A DNA stretch of 64,000 nucleotides from Herbaspirillum sp. meg3. Its GTDB lineage: Bacteria; Pseudomonadota; Gammaproteobacteria; Burkholderiales; Burkholderiaceae_D. The notes below the pieces were generated by a model that ran no database searches, was not told where the DNA came from, and saw nothing but the letters and a program-made list of their open reading frames with translations. Positions 43,900-52,620 of this stretch are shown here, piece after piece. Where the stretch lies: contig NZ_CP022736.1 in the NCBI RefSeq assembly GCF_002257565.1, positions 744,001 through 808,000 of the forward strand. The letters run 5' to 3'. Both the position numbers and the translations under genes were made by a program. Numbering within the stretch: position 1 is the stretch's first letter; every line of letters begins with the position of its first letter.

Positions 43900-44480
43900 A
43901 CGACATCGCCGACAAAATCTCGCTGGTCGTTCAAGACGCGCCGGCCAGGATCGCCATCGCACAACAGGTGCGTATCAAACTTGCGCTGACGCCGTGGGAA
44001 CGCGAGGAGACCCGGCGTCTGCGGCGCGACGTGTTTTGCACGGAGCAGGGCATCTTTCGTGACGATGACGCCGATGCGATTGACGCCGTCGCCATGCCTA
44101 TCGTGGCTTTGCTGGAAGACGGCGACGGCAGTCGCGAGGCGGTCGGCACGGTGCGCATCCATGAACCGTCGCCGGGGGTCTGGCATGGCTCGCGCCTGGC
44201 GGTGGCCCAGCATGCGCGACGCATCGGCTCGGTCGGCAGCGGCCTGATCCGGCTGGCGGTGAGTACGGCGCATGCGCACGGCTGCCAGACTTTCCTGGCG
44301 CAGGTACAAAGCCAGAACGTGCCGCTGTTCCGGCACCTGCATTGGCACAGCTTGTCGGAGCTGGACATCCATGGCCGTGCGCATCACCTGATGCAGGCCG
44401 ATCTGGATTTCTATCCGCCCATCAGCGACGGTGACGTCGGTTTCGTGCTCGCTCGTCACAGCGCCAGAGGTGAATCATGA
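43896..44480 (+). CDS. GNAT N-acetyltransferase of the Nit1C cluster (Sll0786/MSMEG_0567 N-terminal family)
   Basis: 194 residues from ATG 43896. GNAT fold with LALTPWEREETRRLRRDVFC, the acetyl-CoA loop region WHGSRLAVAQHARRIGSVGS and FLAQVQSQNVPLFRHLHWHS. In mycobacteria this domain is fused to the AIR-synthase-like protein encoded next; here the two are separate genes joined by a 4-bp ATGA overlap. The acceptor is not known. Confidence 0.87.
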   Translation: MNDIADKISLVVQDAPARIAIAQQVRIKLALTPWEREETRRLRRDVFCTEQGIFRDDDADAIDAVAMPIVALLEDGDGSREAVGTVRIHEPSPGVWHGSRLAVAQHARRIGSVGSGLIRLAVSTAHAHGCQTFLAQVQSQNVPLFRHLHWHSLSELDIHGRAHHLMQADLDFYPPISDGDVGFVLARHSARGES

Positions 44481-45502
44481 ATAGCGAAAAAACAGCATCT
44501 GCGGCGGCCTCAGAATCACATGGCCTGCACCAGCTGGCGCAGACGCTGCGCAGCTCGCGAGGCATTGCGCATAAGAAAGACATTTGCGAAGTCATGCAAG
44601 CGGTCCATCCAGGTCTGCCGATCCAGGTCGACGGCCAGACCATCGCCATCGGCGACGATTGCGCAGCCATTCCTGATGGCGACGGCTACCTGTTGTTCGC
44701 CATCGAAGGTTTCATCAATGAATTCGTCGAGCAGCAACCGTGGTTTGCCGGTTACTGCGGCGTGATGGTCAACGTCAGCGACATCTACGCCATGGGCGGC
44801 CGGCCGGTGGCGGTGGTCGATGCCTTATGGAGCCGCGGCGGCGACGCTGCGCAGCCGGTGCTCGACGGTTTGGTCAAGGCGGCCGAAGTCTATGGCGTGC
44901 CGCTGGTCGGAGGTCACAGCAATCGTCGCAATGACAGGGAGCAACTATCCGTCGCCATCGTCGGCCGCGCACGCCGCCTGCTCACCAGCTTTGACGCGAA
45001 GCCGGGCGATCACCTGGTGGCGGCAATCGATCTGCGCGGCCGTTTCGAAGAACCCTATGCCTATTGGAACGCCAGCACCGGCGCCGCAGCGGAACGCCTG
45101 CGCGGCGATCTGGAAATCCTGCCGTCGCTGGCCGAAGACGGTCTCTCGGCGGCAGGAAAAGACATCAGCATGGCCGGCATCATTGGCACCGCCCTGATGC
45201 TGCTGGAATGCTCGGGCGTGGGCGCAACGATTGATCTTGATGCGATTCCGCAGCCGCCGGACGTCGACTTCGCCCGCTGGCTGAGCGCCTTTCCCAGCTA
45301 CGGTTTTCTGTTGAGCGTCAGTGACGATGCCTTGGCCGAAGTGTTGCGCCGTTTTGCCGAGCGCGACATCGCCTGCGCCTCCATTGGCCGTATCGACGGC
45401 ACGCGCGAGGTGCATCTGCAGAGCCATGGACAGACTGTCCCGTTCTGGGATCTGAATCAGGAAGCGCTGATCGGCTGCGGTCCGGCGACCGAAGGAGCAT
45501 GA
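44477..45502 (+). CDS. AIR synthase-like protein of the Nit1C cluster (Sll0787 family)
   Basis: 341 residues of the PurM/ThiL fold. Seen: GQTIAIGDDCAAIPDGDGYL (metal and ATP loop), FAGYCGVMVNVSDIYAMGGR, VVDALWSRGG and PLVGGHSNRR. Such enzymes activate a substrate with ATP. The substrate is unknown, but the gene is a constant member of Nit1C clusters. The ATGA overlap with the GNAT gene upstream and a 1-bp gap to the glycosyltransferase show one operon. Confidence 0.88.
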   Translation: MNSEKTASAAASESHGLHQLAQTLRSSRGIAHKKDICEVMQAVHPGLPIQVDGQTIAIGDDCAAIPDGDGYLLFAIEGFINEFVEQQPWFAGYCGVMVNVSDIYAMGGRPVAVVDALWSRGGDAAQPVLDGLVKAAEVYGVPLVGGHSNRRNDREQLSVAIVGRARRLLTSFDAKPGDHLVAAIDLRGRFEEPYAYWNASTGAAAERLRGDLEILPSLAEDGLSAAGKDISMAGIIGTALMLLECSGVGATIDLDAIPQPPDVDFARWLSAFPSYGFLLSVSDDALAEVLRRFAERDIACASIGRIDGTREVHLQSHGQTVPFWDLNQEALIGCGPATEGA

Positions 45503-45503
45503 C

Positions 45504-46727
45504 ATGCGCGACGCTATTTCTTCCTTCGATGCGACTTTGCCATTGTTGAACATCGCCATGCTCACGCATTCTGTCAATCCACGCGGTGGCGTGGTGCATG
45601 CGCTGCAACTGAGTGAGAGTCTGCAGGATGCGGGCCACGCCGTCACCCTCTTTGCTCCCGATCCTCAGCAAAAGGGCTTGTTCCGCGCGCCGCGTTGCGA
45701 GTTTGTCTCCGTGCCGGGCGCCGTCGTGCGAACAGGCACGGCATCCGTCGATACGGTCGCCATGGTGCACGGACGCATCGAAGACTATATCGACTATTTT
45801 TCTCAGCCCGGCGTACCACAATACGATCTTTATCATGCACAGGATTCCATCAGCGCCAACGCGCTTGCAACCTTGACCGAGCGGGGCATCATCAACGGTT
45901 TCGTGCGCACGGTGCATCATCTCGATCAGTTCGACGATCCGCAACTGCATGCATGGCAGGAGCGGGGATTCCGTCAGGCCGCCCAGTTGCTGTGCGTTAG
46001 CAAACTGTGGAAAGACAAATTGCGCAACGAGCACGGCATCACCGCTGAAGTGGTCGGCAATGGCGTCGATCTGCAGCGCTATCAACCGCAGGCTGCAGCG
46101 CGCGATGCAACGCTGGCGCAGGAGCTTGGGCTGACCGGCTCGCCGGTTTTTCTGGCGGTAGGCGGCGTGGAACCGCGCAAAAATACATGCGGCATCCTGC
46201 AGGCTTTCTTGCGCTTTCGTCGCACGCATCCGCGGGCGCAACTGGTGATTGCGGGCGGCACCAGCCTGCTTGATCATCGCGACTATCAGCAGGCGTTCAA
46301 CGCATTGCTGCGCGATCACCAGATCAGTCCCGGCCTCGGCGAAGCCGTGGTGATCCTCGGGCAGGTCGCCGACGCGGACATGCCGTCGCTGTTTCGTTGC
46401 GCCGACGCGCTGCTGTTTCCTTCTCTCAAGGAAGGTTTCGGACTGGTGGTGCTGGAAGCCATGGCTTGCGGCGTGCCGGTGGTGGTCTCGCGCATCGCCC
46501 CCTTTACTGAATACCTCAAGGGCGGCAGCTGCGCCTGGGTCGAGCCGGAAGACCCGGCCTCGATTGCCGCCGGCATGGCTTACGCCTGCGATCCGGCTAT
46601 CAACCCAAAATTGCGCGACGCCGGTGCCGACATCAGTCAACAATTCTCGTGGATGCAATCCGCACAACGCCATCTTTCCATCTACCGCGCCTGTCTGGCG
46701 CAATCAAAGGAGATTTCCTATGCCTGA
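45504..46727 (+). CDS. Glycosyltransferase of the Nit1C cluster (MSMEG_0565 family)
   Basis: 407-residue GT-B fold (GT4-like). N-terminal domain: MLTHSVNPRGGVVHALQLSE. C-terminal nucleotide-sugar domain: AVGGVEPRKNTCGILQAF and KEGFGLVVLEAMACGVPVV with the EX7E motif. Its presence suggests that a glycosylated product or intermediate forms in the pathway; the sugar and acceptor are unknown. Start at ATG 45504, right after the AIR-synthase-like gene. Confidence 0.88.
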   Translation: MRDAISSFDATLPLLNIAMLTHSVNPRGGVVHALQLSESLQDAGHAVTLFAPDPQQKGLFRAPRCEFVSVPGAVVRTGTASVDTVAMVHGRIEDYIDYFSQPGVPQYDLYHAQDSISANALATLTERGIINGFVRTVHHLDQFDDPQLHAWQERGFRQAAQLLCVSKLWKDKLRNEHGITAEVVGNGVDLQRYQPQAAARDATLAQELGLTGSPVFLAVGGVEPRKNTCGILQAFLRFRRTHPRAQLVIAGGTSLLDHRDYQQAFNALLRDHQISPGLGEAVVILGQVADADMPSLFRCADALLFPSLKEGFGLVVLEAMACGVPVVVSRIAPFTEYLKGGSCAWVEPEDPASIAAGMAYACDPAINPKLRDAGADISQQFSWMQSAQRHLSIYRACLAQSKEISYA

Positions 46728-47007
46728 AATGCACTTCAGCGTCCGCTGGCCCGACAACAGCGTGACGGACTGTTATTCACCGTCGCTGGTCGTCAAGGAA
46801 TTTCTTGAAGTGGGACAAAGTTATCCGCTAACGGACTTCGTTCAACGCAGCGCCACCGCGCTCAACATCGGAAGCGAACGCGTCCGACAGAAATTCGGCT
46901 ATGCCTGTTCTTCCGCGATGGATCAGTTGCAGCGCATCCAGGAAACCGCCAAGCGCTTCGAAGAGATCGCCGATGCGACTGTGACCGTCGAGCAATTCCG
47001 CTCCTGA
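46720..47007 (+). CDS. MSMEG_0570 family nitrogen starvation response protein
   Basis: 95 residues from ATG 46720, with AAAGGAGA just upstream. Opens MPEMHFSVRWPDNSVTDCYS and continues SPSLVVKEFLEVGQSYPLTD. It belongs to the short conserved protein family of Nit1C clusters; the function is unknown. The longer upstream frame overlaps the glycosyltransferase and is discarded. Overlaps that gene by 8 bp. Confidence 0.85.
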   Translation: MPEMHFSVRWPDNSVTDCYSPSLVVKEFLEVGQSYPLTDFVQRSATALNIGSERVRQKFGYACSSAMDQLQRIQETAKRFEEIADATVTVEQFRS

Positions 47008-47060
47008 CGTTTGACTTCGGACCGACTGCTTATCAATTTACAGAAAGAAAAGGAAACGCC

Positions 47061-48350
47061 ATGAACCTCGCAGCGAACAACGCCGCCGGTAATCACTATT
47101 CCGTACTCGTCATCGGCGGCGGCCAGGCCGGACTGTCGATTAGCTACTACCTCAAACAAGAAGGCATTGATCATCTGGTACTGGAAAAGAACCGCATCGG
47201 CCACGCCTGGCGCAGCGAGCGCTGGGATACCTTTTGCCTTGTGACGCCGAACTGGCAATGCACGCTGCCGGGGTTTCCTTACAACGGCGACGATCCTTAC
47301 GGCTTCATGAAGAAAGATGAAATCGTCAGCTACATCGATCAGTTCGCAGCCAGTTTCGAGCCGCCGGTCGAGGAAGGCGTGGCGGTAACCGGCCTGCATC
47401 GCAACAGCGACGGCGTCTATGTCGTGCAAACCAGCAAAGGCGTCTATACCGCGGAGCAAGTGGTGGTTGCCGTCGGCGGCTATCACCTGCCTATCGTGCC
47501 GCGTGTAGCGGAGAAGCTGGCGCCGCATATCTTGCAGATTCATTCCAGCGAATACCTCAATCCCGAATCCCTGCCCGACGGTGAAGTGCTGGTGGTCGGC
47601 ACCGGACAGTCAGGCTGTCAGATTGCGGAAGACCTGCATCTGGCGGGCCGCCGTGTACACCTGTGCGTTGGCGATGCACCGCGTGTGGCACGCACGTATC
47701 GCGGCAAGGACGTCGTTGAATGGCTCGACAAGATGAGGTACTACGACCTGCCGGTCGATAAGCATCCACTCGGCACCGGTGTGCGTGAAAAGACCAATCA
47801 CTACGTCACCGGACGCGATGGTGGACGCGACATCGACCTGCGCAAATTTGCGCTGGAGGGCATGCAGCTGTACGGCCGCTTCGAAGGACTGGACGACGGC
47901 GTGGCATCGTTTGGCGCGGGGCTGGCCGGCTATCTGGACGGTGCCGATGCAGTCTCCGAGAGCATCAAGGACAGTATCGACAAGTTCATCGCCGCTAACA
48001 ATATCGACGCTCCGGGCGAAGCACGCTATGTGCCGGTGTGGCAGCCACCGGCCGATATTCCGGAGCACCTCGATCTGCAAAAGAACAATGTTGTCGCAGT
48101 GGTTTGGTGCGTCGGTTTCCGTACGGATTTCAGCTGGATCAATGAAGCGATTTTCGACGGTCGCGGCTATCCGGGCCATGATCGGGGTGTTACCGCAGCT
48201 CCCGGCTTGTACTTCCTTGGTCTGCCATGGCAATACACCTGGGGATCGGGCCGTTTCTCCGGCATCGCTCGCGATGCGGAATACCTGTCCGGACATATCG
48301 TATCGCATCGTGCCGCCAGGGCGGCTACGTCAATGTCGCAAGCAGCCTGA
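47061..48350 (+). CDS. Flavin-dependent oxidoreductase of the Nit1C cluster (MSMEG_0569 family)
   Basis: 429-residue flavoprotein of the FMO-like class. First Rossmann motif VIGGGQAGLSISYYLKQEG (FAD) and second VVGTGQSGCQIAEDL (NADPH), plus WDTFCLVTPNWQCTLPGFPY. It may oxidise a nitrogen-containing intermediate, but the substrate is unknown. AAAAGGAAA precedes the ATG. Last gene of the cluster; 33 bp beyond its stop begins a broken hydrolase gene on the other strand. Confidence 0.9.
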   Translation: MNLAANNAAGNHYSVLVIGGGQAGLSISYYLKQEGIDHLVLEKNRIGHAWRSERWDTFCLVTPNWQCTLPGFPYNGDDPYGFMKKDEIVSYIDQFAASFEPPVEEGVAVTGLHRNSDGVYVVQTSKGVYTAEQVVVAVGGYHLPIVPRVAEKLAPHILQIHSSEYLNPESLPDGEVLVVGTGQSGCQIAEDLHLAGRRVHLCVGDAPRVARTYRGKDVVEWLDKMRYYDLPVDKHPLGTGVREKTNHYVTGRDGGRDIDLRKFALEGMQLYGRFEGLDDGVASFGAGLAGYLDGADAVSESIKDSIDKFIAANNIDAPGEARYVPVWQPPADIPEHLDLQKNNVVAVVWCVGFRTDFSWINEAIFDGRGYPGHDRGVTAAPGLYFLGLPWQYTWGSGRFSGIARDAEYLSGHIVSHRAARAATSMSQAA

Positions 48351-48383
48351 TTGATCGCGGAGAACCGGCATGTCTGCCTATCG

Positions 48384-48689
48384 TCAATTGCTGAAACCGC
48401 GTGAGCAGCCAACCAGAATAGCCGCTTCTTCGCTCTCAGCCAGTTGATCCAGCACCGCAAATAAATCCTCGGTCTGGCTATAGGGCTTGTCAACCATGCT
48501 GGTCTCACCGAACCCGCGCCGGTCAAAAGCGAAGACACGATAGCTGTCGGAGAGCGTGTCAAACTGATGACGCCACATTCGACGATCTGCGACGTTAGCA
48601 TGCAGGAAAACGATCGGTCGACCATTGCCGGTCCATTCAACCGCGATCTGTGCAGTACCACGGGCGACGATTTCTGTTCCGGGCTGCAT
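48384..48689 (-). pseudogene. Truncated alpha/beta hydrolase (5' part only)
   Basis: About 101 residues from ATG 48689 (MQPGTEIVARGTAQIAVEWT). It has the N-terminal half of an alpha/beta hydrolase: IVFLHANVADRRMWRHQFD, VFAFDRRGFGETS and the nucleophile elbow ILVGCSRG. Then it stops after FSN, without the Asp/His part, whereas family members have about 250 residues or more. The lost 3' end abuts the Nit1C operon end. It lies 13 bp after the LysR stop on the same strand, so it was probably co-transcribed with it before being broken. Confidence 0.82.
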
Positions 48690-48702
48690 CAATCTGCTCT
48701 TC

Positions 48703-49623
48703 TTAGAAAGTACTGTCGGTGCTCGCGCACGCAATCAATGTATTGAGAAAGACGCGGGCTGCTTGTGGCAAGGTGCGTCCCGACAGGGACTGGATTTCCA
48801 TTTGAAGCGTATTCATGTCGCGGTCTCGGATCGGCAGTGCGACGAGTTGGCCATTCTGGACCATTTTGCTGATCGATAGTCCCACCGCAAAGGTCACTCC
48901 ATCGCCTGCGCGGACGAATCCCAGCAAGGCGTTGATAGAGTCACTGCTCAGTGCGGCTTCCAGCAGCAAGTTCTGGCGACTGCAGCAGGCGTCAATCAGG
49001 CGCCGCATGGTGATGTTCTTTTTGGGAAGCGCGAGCGGATAACCAGCCAGTTCTGATAGCACCACTTGCTTGCGTCCAGCTAAAGGATGATGTGGATGCA
49101 TCACTGCCAGAATAGGCGCGCGTTGAGCATATTCCACTCGGATATCCCGGTCGGGCGCCATAGTAAAAGTCAGGCCGATATCGACCGAGCCCTCGCGGAT
49201 TGCCTGCGCCACGTCGCCAGCGGCCCCGACGGATAGCTCGAAACGGATGCCGCTATGCTGTTTGCGGAAGTGCTCAATCGCTGTCGGCAGGAAGTCCAAG
49301 GCGAATCCTTCCGTACTGGCCAGTTTCACTTCGCCGCGGCGCAAGCCCTTCAGGGCTAGCAACTCATTGCCAATACGCTCTGTTTCCAGTTGCGCCCGCA
49401 ACGCGTGGGCGGCTAGCAATTCCCCGGCAGCGTTCGGCTTCATGCCGCGCGATATCCGTTCGAACAACGGTGTATCCAGCTCATCTTCGAGCCGGGAAAT
49501 TTGACGACTGATGGCAGAAGAAGCCACATTCAGCGTTAACGCCGCTTCAGTGATGGAACCGCGTCGAACTACTTCAAGGAAGTAACGCACAGCCGTTTCT
49601 TGCAGGACACGAGTATTTGTCAT
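48703..49623 (-). CDS. LysR family transcriptional regulator
   Basis: 306 residues from ATG 49623 (MTNTRVLQETAVRYFLEVVR); the 12-residue extension upstream is unlikely. Winged helix (about 10-70): GSITEAALTLNVASSAISRQ and FERISRGMKPNAAGELL. The effector-binding domain follows (about 95-300). It is divergent from an MFS transporter - amidase - FAD oxidase operon and probably regulates it; a palindrome containing T-N11-A lies 22 bp upstream of its start. Confidence 0.9.
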   Translation of the reverse strand: MTNTRVLQETAVRYFLEVVRRGSITEAALTLNVASSAISRQISRLEDELDTPLFERISRGMKPNAAGELLAAHALRAQLETERIGNELLALKGLRRGEVKLASTEGFALDFLPTAIEHFRKQHSGIRFELSVGAAGDVAQAIREGSVDIGLTFTMAPDRDIRVEYAQRAPILAVMHPHHPLAGRKQVVLSELAGYPLALPKKNITMRRLIDACCSRQNLLLEAALSSDSINALLGFVRAGDGVTFAVGLSISKMVQNGQLVALPIRDRDMNTLQMEIQSLSGRTLPQAARVFLNTLIACASTDSTF

Positions 49624-49644
49624 GAAGCACATTTTAGGAGCGGT

Positions 49645-49659
49645 TTGCCGAATCGGCAA
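49645..49659. promoter_or_regulatory. LysR-type operator candidate, copy 1 (TTGCCG-N3-CGGCAA)
   Basis: TTGCCGAATCGGCAA is a perfect inverted repeat apart from its centre and contains the T-N11-A pattern of LysR boxes. It is 22 bp from the LysR start, in the 180-bp divergent gap before the MFS gene. An identical-arm palindrome lies at 53801. Confidence 0.65.
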
Positions 49660-49803
49660 TCAGTTATTCGAAACTTTATTCTTGTGGCAAACCAACACTG
49701 GCCGTAGGATCGATTACACAAGGCATGGCAATACTCTTGCGATCTTCTATGCAACGAAGTTATAGACGCCATAAAGTCAATTCCACCCGGAAGGAAGCTG
49801 AGC

Positions 49804-51036
49804 ATGAAGGTAGCAACAGGAACAGGAGCATACAAATATGTAGTGCTGTCGCTGCTTTACCTGGGCTGGTGCGTGTCATATATCGACCGAGCCGCAATCA
49901 CATTTGCGGCGACTTATATTGCCAGCGAATTTCAGCTCAAGCCTTCCGATCTGGGAATTTTGCTGAGCAGTTTCTTTCTTGGCTATTCTCTCTTGCAATT
50001 GCCCGGCGGCTGGCTTGCGGACCGTTTCGGATCGCGGCCGGTGATCGTCATCTCGATTCTGATGTGGTCGGTATTTACCGCCTTCACCGGCCTGGCATGG
50101 TCGATCTCCAGCTTGGTCGTCATCCGCTTCGTTTTCGGTCTTGGCGAAGGCGCGTTTCCGGCTGCCAGCGTTAAGGGCGTGGCAGAAACCTTCAATAAGG
50201 AAGAGCGTCCCAAGATGTCATCGCTGCTGATGTCATCCAACTACGTAGGCAGCATGCTGGCGCCGCTGATCATCGCGCCGATGATCATCCAATTCGGCTG
50301 GCGCAATGTGTTTCATTACATCGGCATCGCCGGCCTGGTGTTTGCGCTGCTGTATTGGTTTTTGGTGAAACCGATCAGAACAGTTAAGGGCAGTGCTATT
50401 GAAGAAATGGAAAAGAAGGCGATCAATAAAGAGACTTTTCGCACCTTATTGAAAATGCCTCTGATGTGGCAGATCGTGGCGGTCTGGTTCGGCCTGAGCA
50501 TCGTCAACAAGGGATTGGACTCCTGGATGCCGACGTACCTGATGACACAGCGCGGCCTGAACCTGAAGTCGGTTGGCTTGCTACTGCCCTTGCCCTATGT
50601 GCTTGCCGGCATTGCCACGGCCATTGGCGGTTGGGTGATGATACGGTTTTTCGATGGACGCGAACGCTATCTGTTGATCGGTAGCTCAATACTGACGGCG
50701 ATCTTCGTCTATTGCATGTATACCTCTAACAGTATCGCCGCGCTGATCACCTATCAGTGCATGGCGTACTTCTTTAAGTCCTTCGTGCTGGCAACTTGCA
50801 TTGCGCTGCCGACCAAGATGTTGCCTGCGAACCTCATCGGCACCAGCATCGGAATGGTCAATCTGGGTGGCCAGTCAGCGGGCTTTATTTCTCCGTTAGT
50901 GATCGGTTTCCTGGTCAGTGCCTTCAGTAACTATGACTACGCGTTCAGCTTTCTGATTGCCGCAGCATGTTTCTCGGTACTTGTCAGTCTCTTCATCCGC
51001 ACGATGAAATCCTCTGCCTACGCACAGCACGCGTGA
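49804..51036 (+). CDS. MFS transporter (anion:cation symporter type)
   Basis: 410 residues, about 12 membrane helices. LGWCVSYIDRAAITFAATYI and GGWLADRFGSRPVIVISILM (MFS motif A) match the ACS family, whose members carry carboxylates such as glucarate, phthalate or tartrate. An uptake role for the substrate of the amidase encoded next is likely. The amidase gene follows after 26 bp. AAGGAAG upstream of the ATG. Confidence 0.9.
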   Translation: MKVATGTGAYKYVVLSLLYLGWCVSYIDRAAITFAATYIASEFQLKPSDLGILLSSFFLGYSLLQLPGGWLADRFGSRPVIVISILMWSVFTAFTGLAWSISSLVVIRFVFGLGEGAFPAASVKGVAETFNKEERPKMSSLLMSSNYVGSMLAPLIIAPMIIQFGWRNVFHYIGIAGLVFALLYWFLVKPIRTVKGSAIEEMEKKAINKETFRTLLKMPLMWQIVAVWFGLSIVNKGLDSWMPTYLMTQRGLNLKSVGLLLPLPYVLAGIATAIGGWVMIRFFDGRERYLLIGSSILTAIFVYCMYTSNSIAALITYQCMAYFFKSFVLATCIALPTKMLPANLIGTSIGMVNLGGQSAGFISPLVIGFLVSAFSNYDYAFSFLIAAACFSVLVSLFIRTMKSSAYAQHA

Positions 51037-51062
51037 GCCTGTCAGTCATCTCAAGGACCTTT

Positions 51063-52586
51063 ATGCCGGATCCAAACATCGTAGAAGAAAGTGCAGTCCG
51101 CCTGCGTGCACTGATTGGTGCGAAGCAGCTTTCGCCCGTCGAATTATTGGACGCCTGCATCGCCCGTATCGAAGATCTCAATCCTCGTATCAACGCCGTC
51201 ACGGCAACCTGCTTCGAGCGCGCCCGGCGTGAAGCTCGCCATGCAGAGCAGGCCGTCATGGAAGGCAGGCCATTGGGGCTGCTGCACGGCTTGCCGATCG
51301 GCATCAAGGATCTGGAAGAAACCGAAGGCTTGCTGACCACCTACGGCTCGGCCATATACCGCAACAATGTACCTACGCGCGACAACGTGTTGGTGGCCCG
51401 ATTGCGCCGTGCGGGCGCCATCGTCACCGGCAAGACTAACGTGCCCGAAATGGGCGCAGGCGCCAACAGTCGAAATACAGTCTGGGGAGCGACCGGCAAT
51501 CCATTTAATCCGCTTCTCAATGCCGGTGGTTCTTCGGGGGGCTCGGCAGCGGCGCTGGCTAGCGACCTGCTGCCACTTTGCAGCGGTTCCGATACCGGCG
51601 GGTCGTTGCGTATTCCGGCGGCCAAATGCGGTGTGGTAGGTTTTCGGCCCTCGCCAGGGCTGGTGCCGAGTGAGCGAAAACTGCTGGGCTGGACGCCGAT
51701 CTCGGTCGTCGGCCCAATGGGACGCGACGTGGCAGACACCGTCTTGCAACTGCGTGCAAGCGCCGGCATGGATATTACAGACCCCCTGAGTTACCCGCTG
51801 GGAGAGGATCCCTTTGCGACCTTGCCGAATGTTGATCTGTCACAACTACGCATCGGCTACACCGACGACTTCGGCATCTGCGAAGTTGACAACGACATCC
51901 GCCAAGTCTTTCGCAACAAAATCGCCGCCATCAGCCCTCACGTGAAAGTATGTGAAGAGATTAGCGTGGAGATGGGCGAAGCCCATCGCTGCTTCGACGT
52001 GATTCGCGCAGAGAGTTTTTTTGCGGGGTTTGAAGCCGCCTATCGCCGTGATCCGTCGTCACTAGGACCCAACACGCGCGCCAACTATGAATTGGGAGCT
52101 GCCATGACGCTGGCCGACAGCGCGTGGGCACAAGGCGAACAAACGCGCATTTTCCGGCGCTTTCAAACGCTGTTCACCAAGTTTGACCTGATCTTGTCGC
52201 CGACCACGCCCGTGTCGCCTTTTCCCTGGAGCGAACTGTATCTGAAACAGATCAATGGCATAGCGCTGGAAAATTATTATCGCTGGCTGGCGTTGACCTA
52301 CGTCGTGACGCTGGCGACCAATCCCTCGATCTCTCTGCCGTGCGGCCTGGATCACATGCGGATGCCATTCGGACTGCAGGTGACGGGAGCCTTTCGGGCT
52401 GATCGTCATCTACTTGGATGTGCAGCTGCACTGGAGTCTTTATTCAATAGCACCGAAGAACTACGTCGGCCGCGACCGAACTTGCAGCAGCTCCGACGTA
52501 GCAAAGTTGATTTGAAATCCATCGTGACCCATCCGCCACAGGATGTGCACGGGCAACCGGACATGGCTGTCGCCCCCGCTGTCTGA
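51063..52586 (+). CDS. Amidase (amidase signature family)
   Basis: 507 residues from ATG 51063 with AAGGA upstream. Amidase-signature triad: Lys82 (GLPIGIKDLEE), cis-Ser near 158 (NAGGSSGGSAAA) and nucleophile Ser181 (GSDTGGSLRIPA). Hydrolyses an amide to acid plus ammonia; the substrate cannot be told. Between a carboxylate-type transporter and a FAD-dependent amine oxidase-like gene, so it probably belongs to a catabolic route for an amide or N-acyl compound. Confidence 0.92.
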   Translation: MPDPNIVEESAVRLRALIGAKQLSPVELLDACIARIEDLNPRINAVTATCFERARREARHAEQAVMEGRPLGLLHGLPIGIKDLEETEGLLTTYGSAIYRNNVPTRDNVLVARLRRAGAIVTGKTNVPEMGAGANSRNTVWGATGNPFNPLLNAGGSSGGSAAALASDLLPLCSGSDTGGSLRIPAAKCGVVGFRPSPGLVPSERKLLGWTPISVVGPMGRDVADTVLQLRASAGMDITDPLSYPLGEDPFATLPNVDLSQLRIGYTDDFGICEVDNDIRQVFRNKIAAISPHVKVCEEISVEMGEAHRCFDVIRAESFFAGFEAAYRRDPSSLGPNTRANYELGAAMTLADSAWAQGEQTRIFRRFQTLFTKFDLILSPTTPVSPFPWSELYLKQINGIALENYYRWLALTYVVTLATNPSISLPCGLDHMRMPFGLQVTGAFRADRHLLGCAAALESLFNSTEELRRPRPNLQQLRRSKVDLKSIVTHPPQDVHGQPDMAVAPAV

Positions 52587-52620
52587 AGACGAAGCAAGGT
52601 TGCGCCAAGAGGATATTGCT

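Noticed and set aside
45318..46703. 461-codon open frame on the minus strand
   Set aside because: Overlaps the well-supported AIR-synthase-like and glycosyltransferase genes of the Nit1C operon and matches no family.
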